DNA from: CAYPHY01 sp964410625
GTDB taxonomy: Bacteria; Chloroflexota; Anaerolineae; Promineifilales; Promineifilaceae
Assembly (NCBI GenBank): GCA_964410625.1
Contig: CAYPHY010000015.1
Span: 26,744-90,743, forward strand
Direction: 5' to 3'
Length of the DNA stretch: 64,000 bases
The notes under the pieces are model-generated. The model had not been told where the DNA came from, did no database searches, and saw nothing but the letters and a program-made list of their open reading frames with translations. The first letter of the stretch is position 1, and each line of letters opens with the position of its first letter. Below are positions 1 to 7,889 of the stretch, one piece after another. The translations under genes and the position numbers were made by a program.

Positions 1-589
1 CTGTGCAGCCGCGTCGTTGTGCGGCCGTCAGATGGGGCATGAAGTGTGGGGCGGTCGTGGCCGGGTTGTGGCCCCAAATAATGGCGACCCGGCTATGGGC
101 TACATCGGCATAGGCAGGGCTATAACGCAAACCGAGCGTCGCTTCAACCGCCATTTCGGCTGCTGCGCCACAAATCGCGCGGTCCAGCTGGCTGGCCCCC
201 ATGCGGTTCCACAAGCGGGCGCTGCTGACACTCATCTGCACCAGCCCCAGCGTGCCGCTATAGCTATAGGGGAGGATGGCTTCTGCGCCATAGTCGGCGA
301 TAATCCGCCGCCATTGGTTGCCAATCTCGCCAATCGCCTCTTCCCAGCTAATCCGCCCCCACTGCCCGCTACCCTTTGGTCCCACGCGGCGCAAGGGATG
401 GAGCAGCCGGTCGGGGTGGTAGACGTGGTCGAGATACGGCCGTACCTTGCCACACAACCAGCCCTGCGTAACCGGATGGTCGGGGTTGGCATAGAAGTTG
501 ATGGCGCGGCCGTCTTGCACCTCGGTCACAAAGCTACAGGTGTCGGGGCAATCGTGGGGGCAAGCGCCATGAAATTTACTGGTTAACAT
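1..589 (-). CDS. Molybdopterin-dependent oxidoreductase, N-terminal part (runs off left edge)
   Basis: The minus-strand frame from ATG at 589-587 is open to the left edge and gives about 196 residues. It starts MLTSKFHGACPHDC and carries the N-terminal [4Fe-4S] motif with Cys10, Cys14, Cys18 and Cys46 (C-x3-C-x3-C-x27-C, followed by GK). The next block, RPYLDHVYHPDRLLHPLRR, and the later SWEEA and SGTLG segments are typical of the molybdopterin oxidoreductase superfamily, which includes formate dehydrogenase, BisC and thiosulfate/polysulfide reductase-like enzymes. The family binds a bis-MGD molybdenum or tungsten cofactor and the cluster passes electrons on. The substrate cannot be told from this fragment. 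No signal peptide or Tat motif is visible at this start, so the protein is probably cytoplasmic. The start lies a few bases upstream of the truncated nucleotidyltransferase's stop, suggesting a deletion junction just 5' of this gene. Confidence 0.88.
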   Translation of the reverse strand, partial: MLTSKFHGACPHDCPDTCSFVTEVQDGRAINFYANPDHPVTQGWLCGKVRPYLDHVYHPDRLLHPLRRVGPKGSGQWGRISWEEAIGEIGNQWRRIIADYGAEAILPYSYSGTLGLVQMSVSSARLWNRMGASQLDRAICGAAAEMAVEATLGLRYSPAYADVAHSRVAIIWGHNPATTAPHFMPHLTAAQRRGCT

Positions 590-677
590 TAAAGCCACCA
601 ATCAGTAAGTATTGTACATCTTCAGCGTTCAGCAAACTCAAGAACTCTTTGAAGTCGAGTGGTAGCTTTATTTCCAT
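576..677 (-). pseudogene. Truncated nucleotidyltransferase (AbiEii-like) N-terminal remnant, 33 aa
   Basis: Reading the minus strand from ATG at 677 gives a 33-residue peptide ending at TAA 578-576. It contains LDFKEFLSLLNAEDVQYLLI followed by GG, which matches the opening of toxin-type nucleotidyltransferases (LLxxLxxxxVxYLLIGGxAVxxHG). The text diverges right after the GG and stops, so the catalytic DxD and the rest of the fold are missing. The first 56 nt overlap the 3' end of the upstream small gene in another frame. The break lies within a few bases of the molybdoenzyme start codon, so the body of the gene was probably lost by deletion. The family match comes from remembered motif patterns rather than an alignment. 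Confidence 0.6.
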
Positions 678-822
678 AGTTTATTCGCCGTAACAGCTCC
701 ATGTGGCGCAAGCGTTCTTGAGGTGTCTGAGACAACCAGTAGGCCTTCTCATCAGACTCATCAACAAGTGAGGCTACTTTTAGAATGGTTCTATCTACCT
801 TGAGTGAAGATAAATCAAACAT
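622..822 (-). CDS. Small 66-aa partner protein of a nucleotidyltransferase module
   Basis: The protein runs MFDLSSLKVDRTILKV to LQRVLEFAER and is charged and probably helical. It has a conserved-looking core (EKAYWLSQTPQERLRHMELL, then RRINYG and TTRLQRVLE). Short proteins with a YWLSxTPxERLxxxExxRxxxYG core are often encoded just before nucleotidyltransferases of the AbiEii-like class, as here. Its last 56 nt overlap the start of the truncated nucleotidyltransferase: the DNA for TTRLQRVLEF is read as PLDFKEFLSL in the neighbouring frame. An antitoxin or chaperone role is inferred from this pairing only. Because the partner is broken, the gene is probably a relic. Confidence 0.6.
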   Translation of the reverse strand: MFDLSSLKVDRTILKVASLVDESDEKAYWLSQTPQERLRHMELLRRINYGNKATTRLQRVLEFAER

Positions 823-972
823 TTGGATTCTTATTAGCTAAGCCCTACTACTCTATAATCTTTTTCTTTGCTTCCTGCTAGCACCCTTCCACCAATTTCG
901 AAGGAATTGGCGCACTTAATACTCGATAGTGTTTTGAATAGTATCATCTTTTCTGCATTCGAGTTCAGTCCA

Positions 973-1800
973 TTACTCCCACGAATCGGCCGCTACTCGC
1001 CCAATTCTTCGCTCAAATGCTTGTTGGTGGATGATTGTCTGTTCTGGCAGCAGATGGACGAAGCCATAGCCAGGAGGCAGGTCGTGGTCGGTCTCCACAT
1101 GAACATCGCCGGGCCAGGCGGTGAATTGGGCGAAGGTGCTGGCGGTGGCGACATAGAGAATGCCGTCGCGCATGATCTGCATCGGTTGGTGGACATGGCC
1201 ATGAAAGACACCGCGCAGCCGATCCCGCGCCGGTAACAACGCCTGGTGCAGCTCCTCACCGTTCAATACCTGCATATGGGCGTCCATCCAGGGGGAGTTC
1301 ATCCGCAAGAGGGGGTAGTGGATGAAAACAGTTAGTGGTGGGCCGTCGGCCGTTGCCTCCTGCCGCACTATCTCCAGTTGTTCTTCGGACAGTAAACCAT
1401 GCGGGTCAATCTCGTCTGGCCCCCGCGCATCCAGCACCAGAAAGCGATACCCCTTCACCTCAAAGACATAGCACAGCGCACAAGCATCAGGCAGACAGTC
1501 CTGCATTGGCCCCATCGGTAGATACCGGCGGATATCGCAGGCGTGGTCGTGGTTACCGGTGACGTAGTAGATGGGGACTTGAAGCTCGGCGAATACATCG
1601 GCCGCCAGTTGATAGGCTTCGGCCGAGGGGTTGGTCACAATGTCGCCGGTGTGGATCACAAAATCTGGCCGGGTGGGCAGGTTGTTAATGATCTCGACCA
1701 CTTGCCGCGCATAAGGCAACGACGGATACCCGTGCCGGGCATAATCCTCCGTCGGGCCAAGATGCGTGTCGCTGATGTGGACGAAGTAAAGTGGTTCCAT
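973..1800 (-). CDS. Calcineurin-like metallophosphoesterase (class III phosphodiesterase type)
   Basis: The 275-residue protein starts MEPLYFVHISDTHLG. It shows the metallophosphoesterase metal-binding blocks in order: SDTHLG, HTGDIV, TGNHDH, VFIHYPLL and FHGHVHQ. The length and layout fit the CpdA/Icc-like group that hydrolyses cyclic nucleotides or other phosphodiesters at a two-metal centre. The real substrate is unknown. The frame extends nine codons further upstream, but those codons are an ATTGTTC-type repeat, so the ATG at 1800 is preferred. No signal peptide or membrane segment is seen. It lies between a four-helix-bundle gene and the molybdoenzyme fragment on the same strand, and nothing shows that they share a function. 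Confidence 0.85.
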   Translation of the reverse strand: MEPLYFVHISDTHLGPTEDYARHGYPSLPYARQVVEIINNLPTRPDFVIHTGDIVTNPSAEAYQLAADVFAELQVPIYYVTGNHDHACDIRRYLPMGPMQDCLPDACALCYVFEVKGYRFLVLDARGPDEIDPHGLLSEEQLEIVRQEATADGPPLTVFIHYPLLRMNSPWMDAHMQVLNGEELHQALLPARDRLRGVFHGHVHQPMQIMRDGILYVATASTFAQFTAWPGDVHVETDHDLPPGYGFVHLLPEQTIIHQQAFERRIGRVAADSWE

Positions 1801-1870
1801 GGAAATGAACAATGAACAATGAAACAATGAACAATGAGCAATGAAACAATGAGCAATGAGACAATGAACA
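1801..1870. repeat. Intergenic word repeat, ATTGTTC type
   Basis: About 70 bp composed of AATGAACAATGA and AATGAAACAATGA words in tandem. It fills the space between the phosphoesterase start and the stop of the four-helix-bundle gene. It also makes an artificial upstream extension of the phosphoesterase frame. Confidence 0.85.
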
Positions 1871-1872
1871 AT

Positions 1873-2253
1873 TTAGCGCATGTGGGATGGGCGGTTGGGA
1901 ACCTGACGAGCGTTGGTGAGGATGGTGAAAAGAATACGCACCAATTCGTCTGACTCTTGCCAGAGGGCTGCGACCTCGTTGTCATTTTTCAGTATGGATG
2001 CTCGAATCATCGCTAACCAATGCCTGCTTTCACGTGCCTCTTTATAGGCAATCGAAACTTTATGAATGAAATCCTTTTTGGTTTCAGCCCCATCGGCCTC
2101 TTGCATATTAGCGCCAACGGAAGTGCCAGCCCGAATTAGCTGTCTGGCAAGTGTATTTCCTGCCATCGTTTGTGGCATTCGATTCACCAGGTCGATCACC
2201 CGCAGGCCAAACCTAAAAGTTCGCTCCTGAATATCCTGCGGTGCTCGACTCAT
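1873..2253 (-). CDS. Four helix bundle protein (S23/IVP family)
   Basis: The 126-residue protein has the signatures of the four-helix-bundle family once described from intervening sequences in 23S rRNA genes: ERTFRFGLRVIDLVNRMPQ, ARQLIRAGTSVGANMQEADG, KKDFIHKVSIAYKEARESRH and LVRILFTILTNAR. The solved members are small pentameric helical proteins, and their cellular role is not settled. Here it is a free-standing gene, not inside an rRNA gene. Its stop codon touches one ATTGTTC repeat block and another precedes its start. It is likely a mobile accessory gene inserted downstream of nuoM, where nuoN would be expected. Confidence 0.85.
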   Translation of the reverse strand: MSRAPQDIQERTFRFGLRVIDLVNRMPQTMAGNTLARQLIRAGTSVGANMQEADGAETKKDFIHKVSIAYKEARESRHWLAMIRASILKNDNEVAALWQESDELVRILFTILTNARQVPNRPSHMR

Positions 2254-2264
2254 GCCTCCCTTTC

Positions 2265-2308
2265 ACCCCCCATTGTTCATTGTTCATTGGTTCATTGTTC
2301 ATTGTCCT
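2265..2308. repeat. Intergenic word repeat, ATTGTTC type
   Basis: Tandem copies of CATTGTTCATTG words between the four-helix-bundle gene and nuoM. The last unit supplies the final codons and stop of nuoM (GQ-stop at 2299-2304). Confidence 0.8.
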
Positions 2309-3810
2309 AACGCAACTACTGCTCCACTCAAATCATTCACCAACTCCGCTACCGAGCTATCCATCAGGCCAAAGTAGGCGGCGGGGGCGATGCCGATCCA
2401 GAAGATGAAGAGCAGGAAGGCCAGCATAATCGCCAGCTCGCGGGGGTTCAGGTCGCGCAGCGACTTGTTCCCCTCGTCCGTAACGGGGCCGAGGAAGAGA
2501 CGCTGGTACATCCAGAGCAGGTAAACGGCCGCCAGAATCACGCCAGTCGTGGCAAAGGCGGTGTAAATCCAGGCATTTTGGCCCAACGATTCCGCCCCCA
2601 TCGAGCCGAGCAGAATCGTGAACTCGCCGACAAAGCCATTCAGCCCTGGCAAGCCCATGCTGGACAAGACGACGATCAATGAAAGGGCGCTGAAGACAGG
2701 CATGATCTTCCACACGCCGCCATAGGCCGCCAGCAAGCGCGTGTGGCGTTGTTCATAGAGAACGCCAACCAGGAAAAAGAGCGCGCCGGTGCTGATGCCG
2801 TGGTTCACACCCTGCAAGATGGCACCCTGGATACCGGCATTGTTCAATGAGAAGATACCCAACATCACAAAGCCGAGGTGGCTGATGCTCGAATAGGCCA
2901 CCAGCCGCTTCACATCTTTCTGCGGGAAGGAGACAAGCGCACCGTAGATGATGCCGATGATCGCCAGTACCGCAATCAGCGGCGCGAAGTAGTAGGATGC
3001 TTCCGGGAACAAGGGCAGATTAAAGCGGACGAAGCCATAGGTCCCCATCTTCAGCAAGATACCGGCGAGGATGATCGATCCGGCCGTTGGCGCTTCCGTA
3101 TGTGCGTCCGGCAACCAGGAGTGGAAAGGAAAGACCGGTACCTTGACGGCAAAGGCGATGGCAAAACCGAGAAACAGCAGGTTTTGCACATTGGCAAAGG
3201 CGGCTCTTCCTTCAATCAGCTCCGGCACGGCAAAGGTGCCATTGGTGATACCCATATAGAGGATAGCCAGCAGCATCAGCAGCGAAGCGGCCATCGTGTA
3301 GAGGAAGAACTTGATCGAGGCATAGACCCGGCGTTCGCCACCCCAAATGCCGATCAGGAAGTACATGGGGACGAGGGTGAACTCCCAGAAAATGTAGAAT
3401 AAGAATAAGTCCTGGGCCAGAAAAACGCCCAACATGCCGGTGATCAAGAGCAGCATGAAGACGTAATAGGCGCGTACCTGGGTCGTGATCGCACTCCAAG
3501 AGGCGGCTACGGCCAGCATGGAGACAAAGCTGGTTAGCAAGACCATCAGGATGCTCAGACCATCTACGCCCATATAATATTGAATGCCCCAAGAGGGTAT
3601 CCAGGGGGCGCGATCGACCAACTGTAGCCCTGCTTCGCCGGGATTGTAGTTGATCAAGATCAGCAGCGTGCCGATGAAGGTGGCAATGGACGTCACCACA
3701 GCAATCTGCTTGATCAACGTCTCCGATTCCCGCTTTAGCGGCTTCAGCAACAAAATGGCCGCCACACCAACCAGCGGCAAAAACGTCACAATCGTTAACA
3801 ACCAGTTCAT
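2299..3810 (-). CDS. nuoM: NADH-quinone oxidoreductase subunit M (NuoM)
   Basis: The 503-residue polytopic membrane protein belongs to the Mrp-antiporter-like family of complex I. It is one of the large proton-translocating subunits of the membrane arm. Diagnostic stretches are FYIFWEFTLVPMYFLIGIWG (with the conserved channel Glu), KVPVFPFHSWLPDAHTEAPT and VKRLVAYSSISHLGFVMLGI. The length is normal for NuoM. It is the last nuo gene here; nuoN is not found downstream, where a four-helix-bundle gene follows instead. A GAGACT-type repeat block separates it from nuoL. Confidence 0.97.
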   Translation of the reverse strand: MNWLLTIVTFLPLVGVAAILLLKPLKRESETLIKQIAVVTSIATFIGTLLILINYNPGEAGLQLVDRAPWIPSWGIQYYMGVDGLSILMVLLTSFVSMLAVAASWSAITTQVRAYYVFMLLLITGMLGVFLAQDLFLFYIFWEFTLVPMYFLIGIWGGERRVYASIKFFLYTMAASLLMLLAILYMGITNGTFAVPELIEGRAAFANVQNLLFLGFAIAFAVKVPVFPFHSWLPDAHTEAPTAGSIILAGILLKMGTYGFVRFNLPLFPEASYYFAPLIAVLAIIGIIYGALVSFPQKDVKRLVAYSSISHLGFVMLGIFSLNNAGIQGAILQGVNHGISTGALFFLVGVLYEQRHTRLLAAYGGVWKIMPVFSALSLIVVLSSMGLPGLNGFVGEFTILLGSMGAESLGQNAWIYTAFATTGVILAAVYLLWMYQRLFLGPVTDEGNKSLRDLNPRELAIMLAFLLFIFWIGIAPAAYFGLMDSSVAELVNDLSGAVVALGQ

Positions 3811-3827
3811 CTTCTTTCCTCAAAAAA

Positions 3828-3910
3828 GAAGAGACTAGGAGACTTAGAGATTGCGAGACTGGCAATAGCCAGCCTCTTAGTCTCATAGTCTCGCAATCTC
3901 TCAGTCTCTT
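3828..3910. repeat. Intergenic inverted word repeat, GAGACT/AGTCTC type (nuoL-nuoM)
   Basis: The left half consists of GAGACT and GAGATTGCGAGACT words and the right half of AGTCTC and CAATCTC words. The block can fold into a long imperfect hairpin between nuoL and nuoM. It ends directly at the nuoL stop codon. Confidence 0.9.
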
Positions 3911-6157
3911 TTATCTCGCCATCAAAAAGTAAACCAACAGCAACACCGCACCGAGAAAAACGCTGAGCGCGTAGGTGCGGGCGTAACCCGTTTGGGAAAT
4001 GCGAATCGTTCCGGCCAGGCGGCGGGTCAATCGCCCCGCGCCATTGACAAGGCCATCCACACCCTTCAAGTCGAAGATGTCCGATAGGAAGTTGGAGAAG
4101 GCCACAAATAGATCGCGAATGATATTGTCGTGGATAAAATCGTGCCAGAACTTCCAGTCTACCACCTCGGCCAGCCAGCGGGCGAAGCGGTTAAACAGCG
4201 GCACAACGCCTTTCATGTAGAAGGAGTCCAGCGGCAGGATGCTGAAGAACCAGATGGGCGTGCGCTGGAGGATGTCGCGCTCCTCGGCCGTCTTTGGCCG
4301 GTTGCGATAGACAGCAAACGCCGCCGCCAATGCCGCCGCCGCCAGTAGCGTCGAAATAATCGCGACCGTTGGGCTGATGACAATCGCCGTGTGTGGCATA
4401 TGGACAATGCCTGCTTCAGTCAATTCAAACGAAGCAATCGAATGGTGTAGCCACCCTTCTAAGGCCAACCAGATGCCTCCGGCATGTTCGCCGTTGGCTT
4501 CGGCGATCCCTTGTGTCAGGAAAGGGAAGTTGAGTAGGCCGCCGACAAGCGCCAGCGCAGCGAGTACCATCAACGGCCGCGTCATCAACGGCGGGCTTTC
4601 GGCGGCGTGTTCGGCCGCTTCGTGGCGTGGTTGCCCAAAGAAGACCATCCGCAGTTGCCGCCCCATATAGAAAGCGGTGCAAACCGCAGCCACACTGAGC
4701 AGGATATAAACCAGGAGCATGTGGTCTTGCGCGTGGCCCAAGATTTCATCTTTCGACCAGAAACCGGCCAATGGAGGAATACCGGCCAATGCCAACGCGC
4801 CGATCATGTAGAGAACGAACGTGGTCGGCATTCGCTGGCGCAGATTGCCCATGAAGCGCATGTCTTGCGGGTCAAAGTGGTCATCGGCCGCGTGTTCGTC
4901 GTGGTCGTCGTGGTCGTCATGGCCGTGTCCATGCCCGTGGCTGTGGGCGAGATGGTGATGGCCGTGTTCCATGCCGTGAATAATGTTGCCGGAACCGAGG
5001 AAGAGCAACGCCTTGAAAAAGGCATGGGTGACGAGATGGAACATCCCGGCCACATAGGCGCCCATGCCAACGGCCGCGACCATAAACCCAAGTTGGCTGA
5101 CCGTCGAATAGGCCAGCACCTTCTTCACATCAAACTGGGTGAAGGCGATTAGACCGGCAAAGAGGGCGGTCAACGCTCCGATGAGCGCGACCAGGTCGGG
5201 GGTAGAGATGATCCCTAAAATGGTCGCGCCACTTTCGCGGACGATCTCAAAGAGAACGTTGCTGCGGACGATCAGGTAAATACCGGACGTGACCATTGTC
5301 GCCGCGTGGATTAAGGCCGAGACGGGGGTGGGGCCGGCCATCGCGTCTGGCAACCAGACATAGAGGGGGATTTGCGCCGACTTACCGGCTACGCCGAGCA
5401 GAAAGAGGGCGGTCACGGCCGTCAGGATCACACCAAGTGAAGCGCTGAACCCGGCGATCTCCACTGTGCGGTTGGCCTCAAAAAACTCAACGGCCGACTC
5501 AAAAATCGGTTGATAATCCAGCGTGCCAAAGGTCCAGAAGAGCAAGATCATCGCCAAGATGACGCCAAAGTCACCGACGCGATTGGCGATCATCGCCTTG
5601 CGGGCGGCATTGGCGTTCATCGGAACCCCGTCCGCGGTTGAGCGATCAAACCAAAAGCCGATCAACAGATAGGAGCACAAGCCCACGCCTTCCCAACCAA
5701 CAAACATCATCAGATAGTTGTTGCTGGTGACGAGGATGAGCATGAAGAAAAGGAATAAGTTCAGATAGGCAAAGAAACGGGAGAAGTTCGGGTCGCCATG
5801 CATATAGCCGATGGCGTAGATGTGGATCAGCGAACCGACGCCGGTGACAACGAGCATCATCGTCACCGAGAGCGTATCCACTTGAATCGCCCAGGGGACG
5901 GTGAAATCGGCCGAGGGGATGTGGATCCAGGTGAACAGCGGGATGATTTCGGCGTGGAACTCGTGGGCGATCAGGCTGAACAACAGCGACACGGCGACGA
6001 GGAACGCGCCAACCGCCATTGTCACCGCCGCCCAGCCACTCCACAGTTCACCGGACTGGCGATTGGCCTCCACAAAGCGACGGCCGACGAGCGCGTTAAA
6101 CAAAAACCCGATGATCGGCAATGCCAGTATGAGAGGGGCGAGTGCAAATGTATTCAT
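3911..6157 (-). CDS. nuoL: NADH-quinone oxidoreductase subunit L (NuoL) with His-rich loop
   Basis: The 748-residue protein is the distal antiporter-like subunit of complex I, with the long C-terminal amphipathic helix and anchor expected of NuoL. Recognisable blocks are MMFVGWEGVGLCSYLLIGFW, IPLYVWLPDAMAGPTPVSAL and KKVLAYSTVSQLGFMVAAVG. It is longer than the usual roughly 610-650 residues. Part of the excess is a loop at about residues 390-428 that is extremely rich in His and Asp (HGMEHGHHHLAHSHGHGHGH, then DDHDDHDEH). This loop follows the helix carrying the conserved HAFFKALLFL segment. Such a loop could bind metal ions, but that is inference. The gene is flanked by word-repeat spacers on both sides. 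Confidence 0.97.
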   Translation of the reverse strand: MNTFALAPLILALPIIGFLFNALVGRRFVEANRQSGELWSGWAAVTMAVGAFLVAVSLLFSLIAHEFHAEIIPLFTWIHIPSADFTVPWAIQVDTLSVTMMLVVTGVGSLIHIYAIGYMHGDPNFSRFFAYLNLFLFFMLILVTSNNYLMMFVGWEGVGLCSYLLIGFWFDRSTADGVPMNANAARKAMIANRVGDFGVILAMILLFWTFGTLDYQPIFESAVEFFEANRTVEIAGFSASLGVILTAVTALFLLGVAGKSAQIPLYVWLPDAMAGPTPVSALIHAATMVTSGIYLIVRSNVLFEIVRESGATILGIISTPDLVALIGALTALFAGLIAFTQFDVKKVLAYSTVSQLGFMVAAVGMGAYVAGMFHLVTHAFFKALLFLGSGNIIHGMEHGHHHLAHSHGHGHGHDDHDDHDEHAADDHFDPQDMRFMGNLRQRMPTTFVLYMIGALALAGIPPLAGFWSKDEILGHAQDHMLLVYILLSVAAVCTAFYMGRQLRMVFFGQPRHEAAEHAAESPPLMTRPLMVLAALALVGGLLNFPFLTQGIAEANGEHAGGIWLALEGWLHHSIASFELTEAGIVHMPHTAIVISPTVAIISTLLAAAALAAAFAVYRNRPKTAEERDILQRTPIWFFSILPLDSFYMKGVVPLFNRFARWLAEVVDWKFWHDFIHDNIIRDLFVAFSNFLSDIFDLKGVDGLVNGAGRLTRRLAGTIRISQTGYARTYALSVFLGAVLLLVYFLMAR

Positions 6158-6167
6158 AGACAGTACC

Positions 6168-6207
6168 CATTGTTCATTGTTTCATTGTTCAATGAAACAA
6201 TGAACAA
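6168..6207. repeat. Intergenic inverted word repeat, ATTGTTC type (nuoK-nuoL)
   Basis: The block has ATTGTTCATTG words followed by CAATGAAACAATGAAC words. It forms a near-perfect hairpin between the nuoK stop and the nuoL start. Confidence 0.9.
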
Positions 6208-6519
6208 CTATCCCTTCATCAAATTAATCTCATCAATATTGATGCTGCGCTTGGTGCGGAAGATGGCGACGAGCAGGGCCAGACCAACGGCGACTTCGGC
6301 GGCCGCCACCGTGATCACGAAAAAGACCAGCACCTGTCCATCAATGTCCCCTAAATAACGCGAAAAGGCGACAAATAGCAAGTTGGCCGCGTTCAACATC
6401 AATTCAATTGACATAAAGACAATAATTGCATTCCGGCGCAACAGCACCCCCATCGCGCCAATTGTGAAAAGAATTGCGCTGAGAGCGATGTACCAGTTTA
6501 TATCAACCGCATTTGGCAT
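6208..6519 (-). CDS. nuoK: NADH-quinone oxidoreductase subunit K (NuoK)
   Basis: The 103-residue protein has three predicted membrane helices and is homologous to mitochondrial ND4L. The stretch IVFMSIELMLNAANLLFVAF carries the conserved Glu of the second helix, and a second acidic residue follows at AAAEVAVGLALLVAIF. These residues form part of the proton path near the quinone channel. The length is exactly as expected. It lies between nuoJ and nuoL in canonical order. Confidence 0.97.
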   Translation of the reverse strand: MPNAVDINWYIALSAILFTIGAMGVLLRRNAIIVFMSIELMLNAANLLFVAFSRYLGDIDGQVLVFFVITVAAAEVAVGLALLVAIFRTKRSINIDEINLMKG

Positions 6520-6536
6520 GGTGACTCCTTAATTGT

Positions 6537-6600
6537 AGTACAGTAGCCAGTGGGCAGTAAGCAGCAGAAATAAGCTAAAATGTTCCCTGCTTACTGACTA
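6537..6600. repeat. Intergenic inverted word repeat (CAGTAAGCAG type, nuoJ-nuoK)
   Basis: GTAGTACAGTAGCCAGTG and CAGTAAGCAG words face CTGCTTACTGACTAC words. The right arm encodes the last residues (SSQ) and the stop codon of nuoJ. Confidence 0.75.
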
Positions 6601-7121
6601 CTTTTCGCCTTTCTGTTGCGCCCGAAGACAACAACCCCGGCAACGGCCGCCAACAAAAGGACGCCGGTCACTTCAAAGGGAAAGATATACCCCTCGAATA
6701 AGCGAAAGCCCAGGGCCTGGGGACTGGCATCAATCAGCGCTTCGGCGGCCTGGGTGGGGGCTGGGCTGAAACCGCCGGTGAGCAACATATAGGCAAACAC
6801 CGCGATCAACGCCAGACCTAAGACGACCGCTAGAGAACGATGCCACCGCTCGCTGCCACGGACGCCACCTGTACCACGCAACTGCTCGCCACCCAGGAGC
6901 ATGATCACAAATAAGAAGAGGACGATGATGGCCCCGGCATAGACGATGACTTGCACCATAGCGATGAAAGGCGCATTTAAGACCAGATAAAAGACGGCCG
7001 CCGTAATAAAATTCAGCACCAGATACATAGCGCTATGCACGGCGTTTCGACTGAGCAACATCCCCAACGCGGCCGCAATGGAAATCGCCGCTAAAATAAT
7101 AAACAAGACCGGACTAATCAT
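6591..7121 (-). CDS. nuoJ: NADH-quinone oxidoreductase subunit J (NuoJ)
   Basis: The 176-residue protein has five predicted membrane helices (ND6 homologue) and carries the conserved VIVYAGAIIVLFLFVIMLLG segment around transmembrane helix 3. This helix undergoes the pi-bulge transition linked to coupling in complex I. The length is typical. The last few codons and the stop are made from the adjacent intergenic word repeat, so the C-terminus may have been redefined by repeat insertion. Confidence 0.96.
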   Translation of the reverse strand: MISPVLFIILAAISIAAALGMLLSRNAVHSAMYLVLNFITAAVFYLVLNAPFIAMVQVIVYAGAIIVLFLFVIMLLGGEQLRGTGGVRGSERWHRSLAVVLGLALIAVFAYMLLTGGFSPAPTQAAEALIDASPQALGFRLFEGYIFPFEVTGVLLLAAVAGVVVFGRNRKAKSSQ

Positions 7122-7131
7122 AAGACCCTTC

Positions 7132-7232
7132 CGAATTGTGAATTGTGAATGGTCAATTGTGAACGAAGTAACTAGAAATTCGTGTTGTTAACCATTCACA
7201 ATCCATAATTCACAATTGACCATTAACCATTA
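7132..7232. repeat. Intergenic inverted word repeat, AATTGTGAA type (nuoI-nuoJ)
   Basis: AATTGTGAATTGTGAATGG and TCAATTGTGAAC words lie on the left, and ACCATTCACAATCC, ATTCACAATTG and ACCATT words on the right. About 100 bp can form one long imperfect hairpin ending at the nuoI stop codon. Confidence 0.9.
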
Positions 7233-7730
7233 TTTCGGGTTTTCCATATCCGGGATCGAACGGTTAAATTTGCCCGGCTCGACCTGTTGTGGCGTCGGCC
7301 GTCCACCAACCGGTACATCCACAATCAACATATCCTTGGTATAGATGGAGCTGGCGCGGTCATAGAAGCTTAGCTCGTAATTGTCCTCCAAGACAATCGC
7401 TTCCGTTGGACAGGCATCTTCGCAATAGCCACAGAAGATGCAGCGCATCATGTTGATTTCGTAGACACGGGCATATCGTTCGCCGGGGGAGTAACGTTCT
7501 TCGTCTGTGTTTTCGGCCGCCTCGACGAAGATCGCATCGGCCGGGCAAGCGGCCGCACACAGCGAACAACCAATGCACTTTTCCAGCCCGTTTTCATACC
7601 GTTTCAGTTCGTGGCGGCCCTTAAAGCGATAACGCACCGGCCGGGTCACTTCCGGATATTGGATTGTGACCGGCGGGATAAACAGATGCTTAAGCGTCGT
7701 CGCCATCCCTCGAATGATTTCACCAATCAT
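7230..7730 (-). CDS. nuoI: NADH-quinone oxidoreductase subunit I (NuoI)
   Basis: The 166-residue peripheral-arm subunit binds clusters N6a and N6b through two ferredoxin motifs, CIGCSLCAAACP and CIFCGYCEDACP, both complete. The family's LKHLFIPPVTIQYPE and RFKGRHELKRYENG stretches precede the first motif. It passes electrons from NuoG towards NuoB. The length is within the normal range. A 159-bp spacer on its 5' side contains an AGTCTC-type repeat before nuoH. Confidence 0.97.
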   Translation of the reverse strand: MIGEIIRGMATTLKHLFIPPVTIQYPEVTRPVRYRFKGRHELKRYENGLEKCIGCSLCAAACPADAIFVEAAENTDEERYSPGERYARVYEINMMRCIFCGYCEDACPTEAIVLEDNYELSFYDRASSIYTKDMLIVDVPVGGRPTPQQVEPGKFNRSIPDMENPK

Positions 7731-7837
7731 AAAGTTCTCCTGGAAAACGCAATCCTAATCGGCATCCTAAATAGTTACGCGGTATGCATTCGCGAATGCC
7801 AACCGGATAAAACGCAGATGACGCAGATTCCTAAATC

Positions 7838-7888
7838 TCTAACCTCTAATCTCTACTCTCCAATCTCTCAGTCTCTTAGTCTCTCTTT
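7838..7888. repeat. Intergenic word repeat, AATCTC/AGTCTC type (nuoH-nuoI)
   Basis: Tandem CTAATCTC, CCAATCTC, CAGTCTC and TAGTCTC words directly precede the nuoH stop. Here only one arm is present, so no hairpin forms. Confidence 0.85.
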
Positions 7889-7889
7889 C

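Noticed and set aside
622..822. Tail of the 66-aa frame as a chance read-through of the nucleotidyltransferase
   Set aside because: The idea that only one of the two overlapping frames is real was considered, but both have family-like residues, so both are kept with moderate confidence.
4607..5152. 181-codon plus-strand frame opposite nuoL
   Set aside because: Its Val-rich tract is the antisense of the His/Asp-rich loop, and the rest opposes conserved NuoL sequence.
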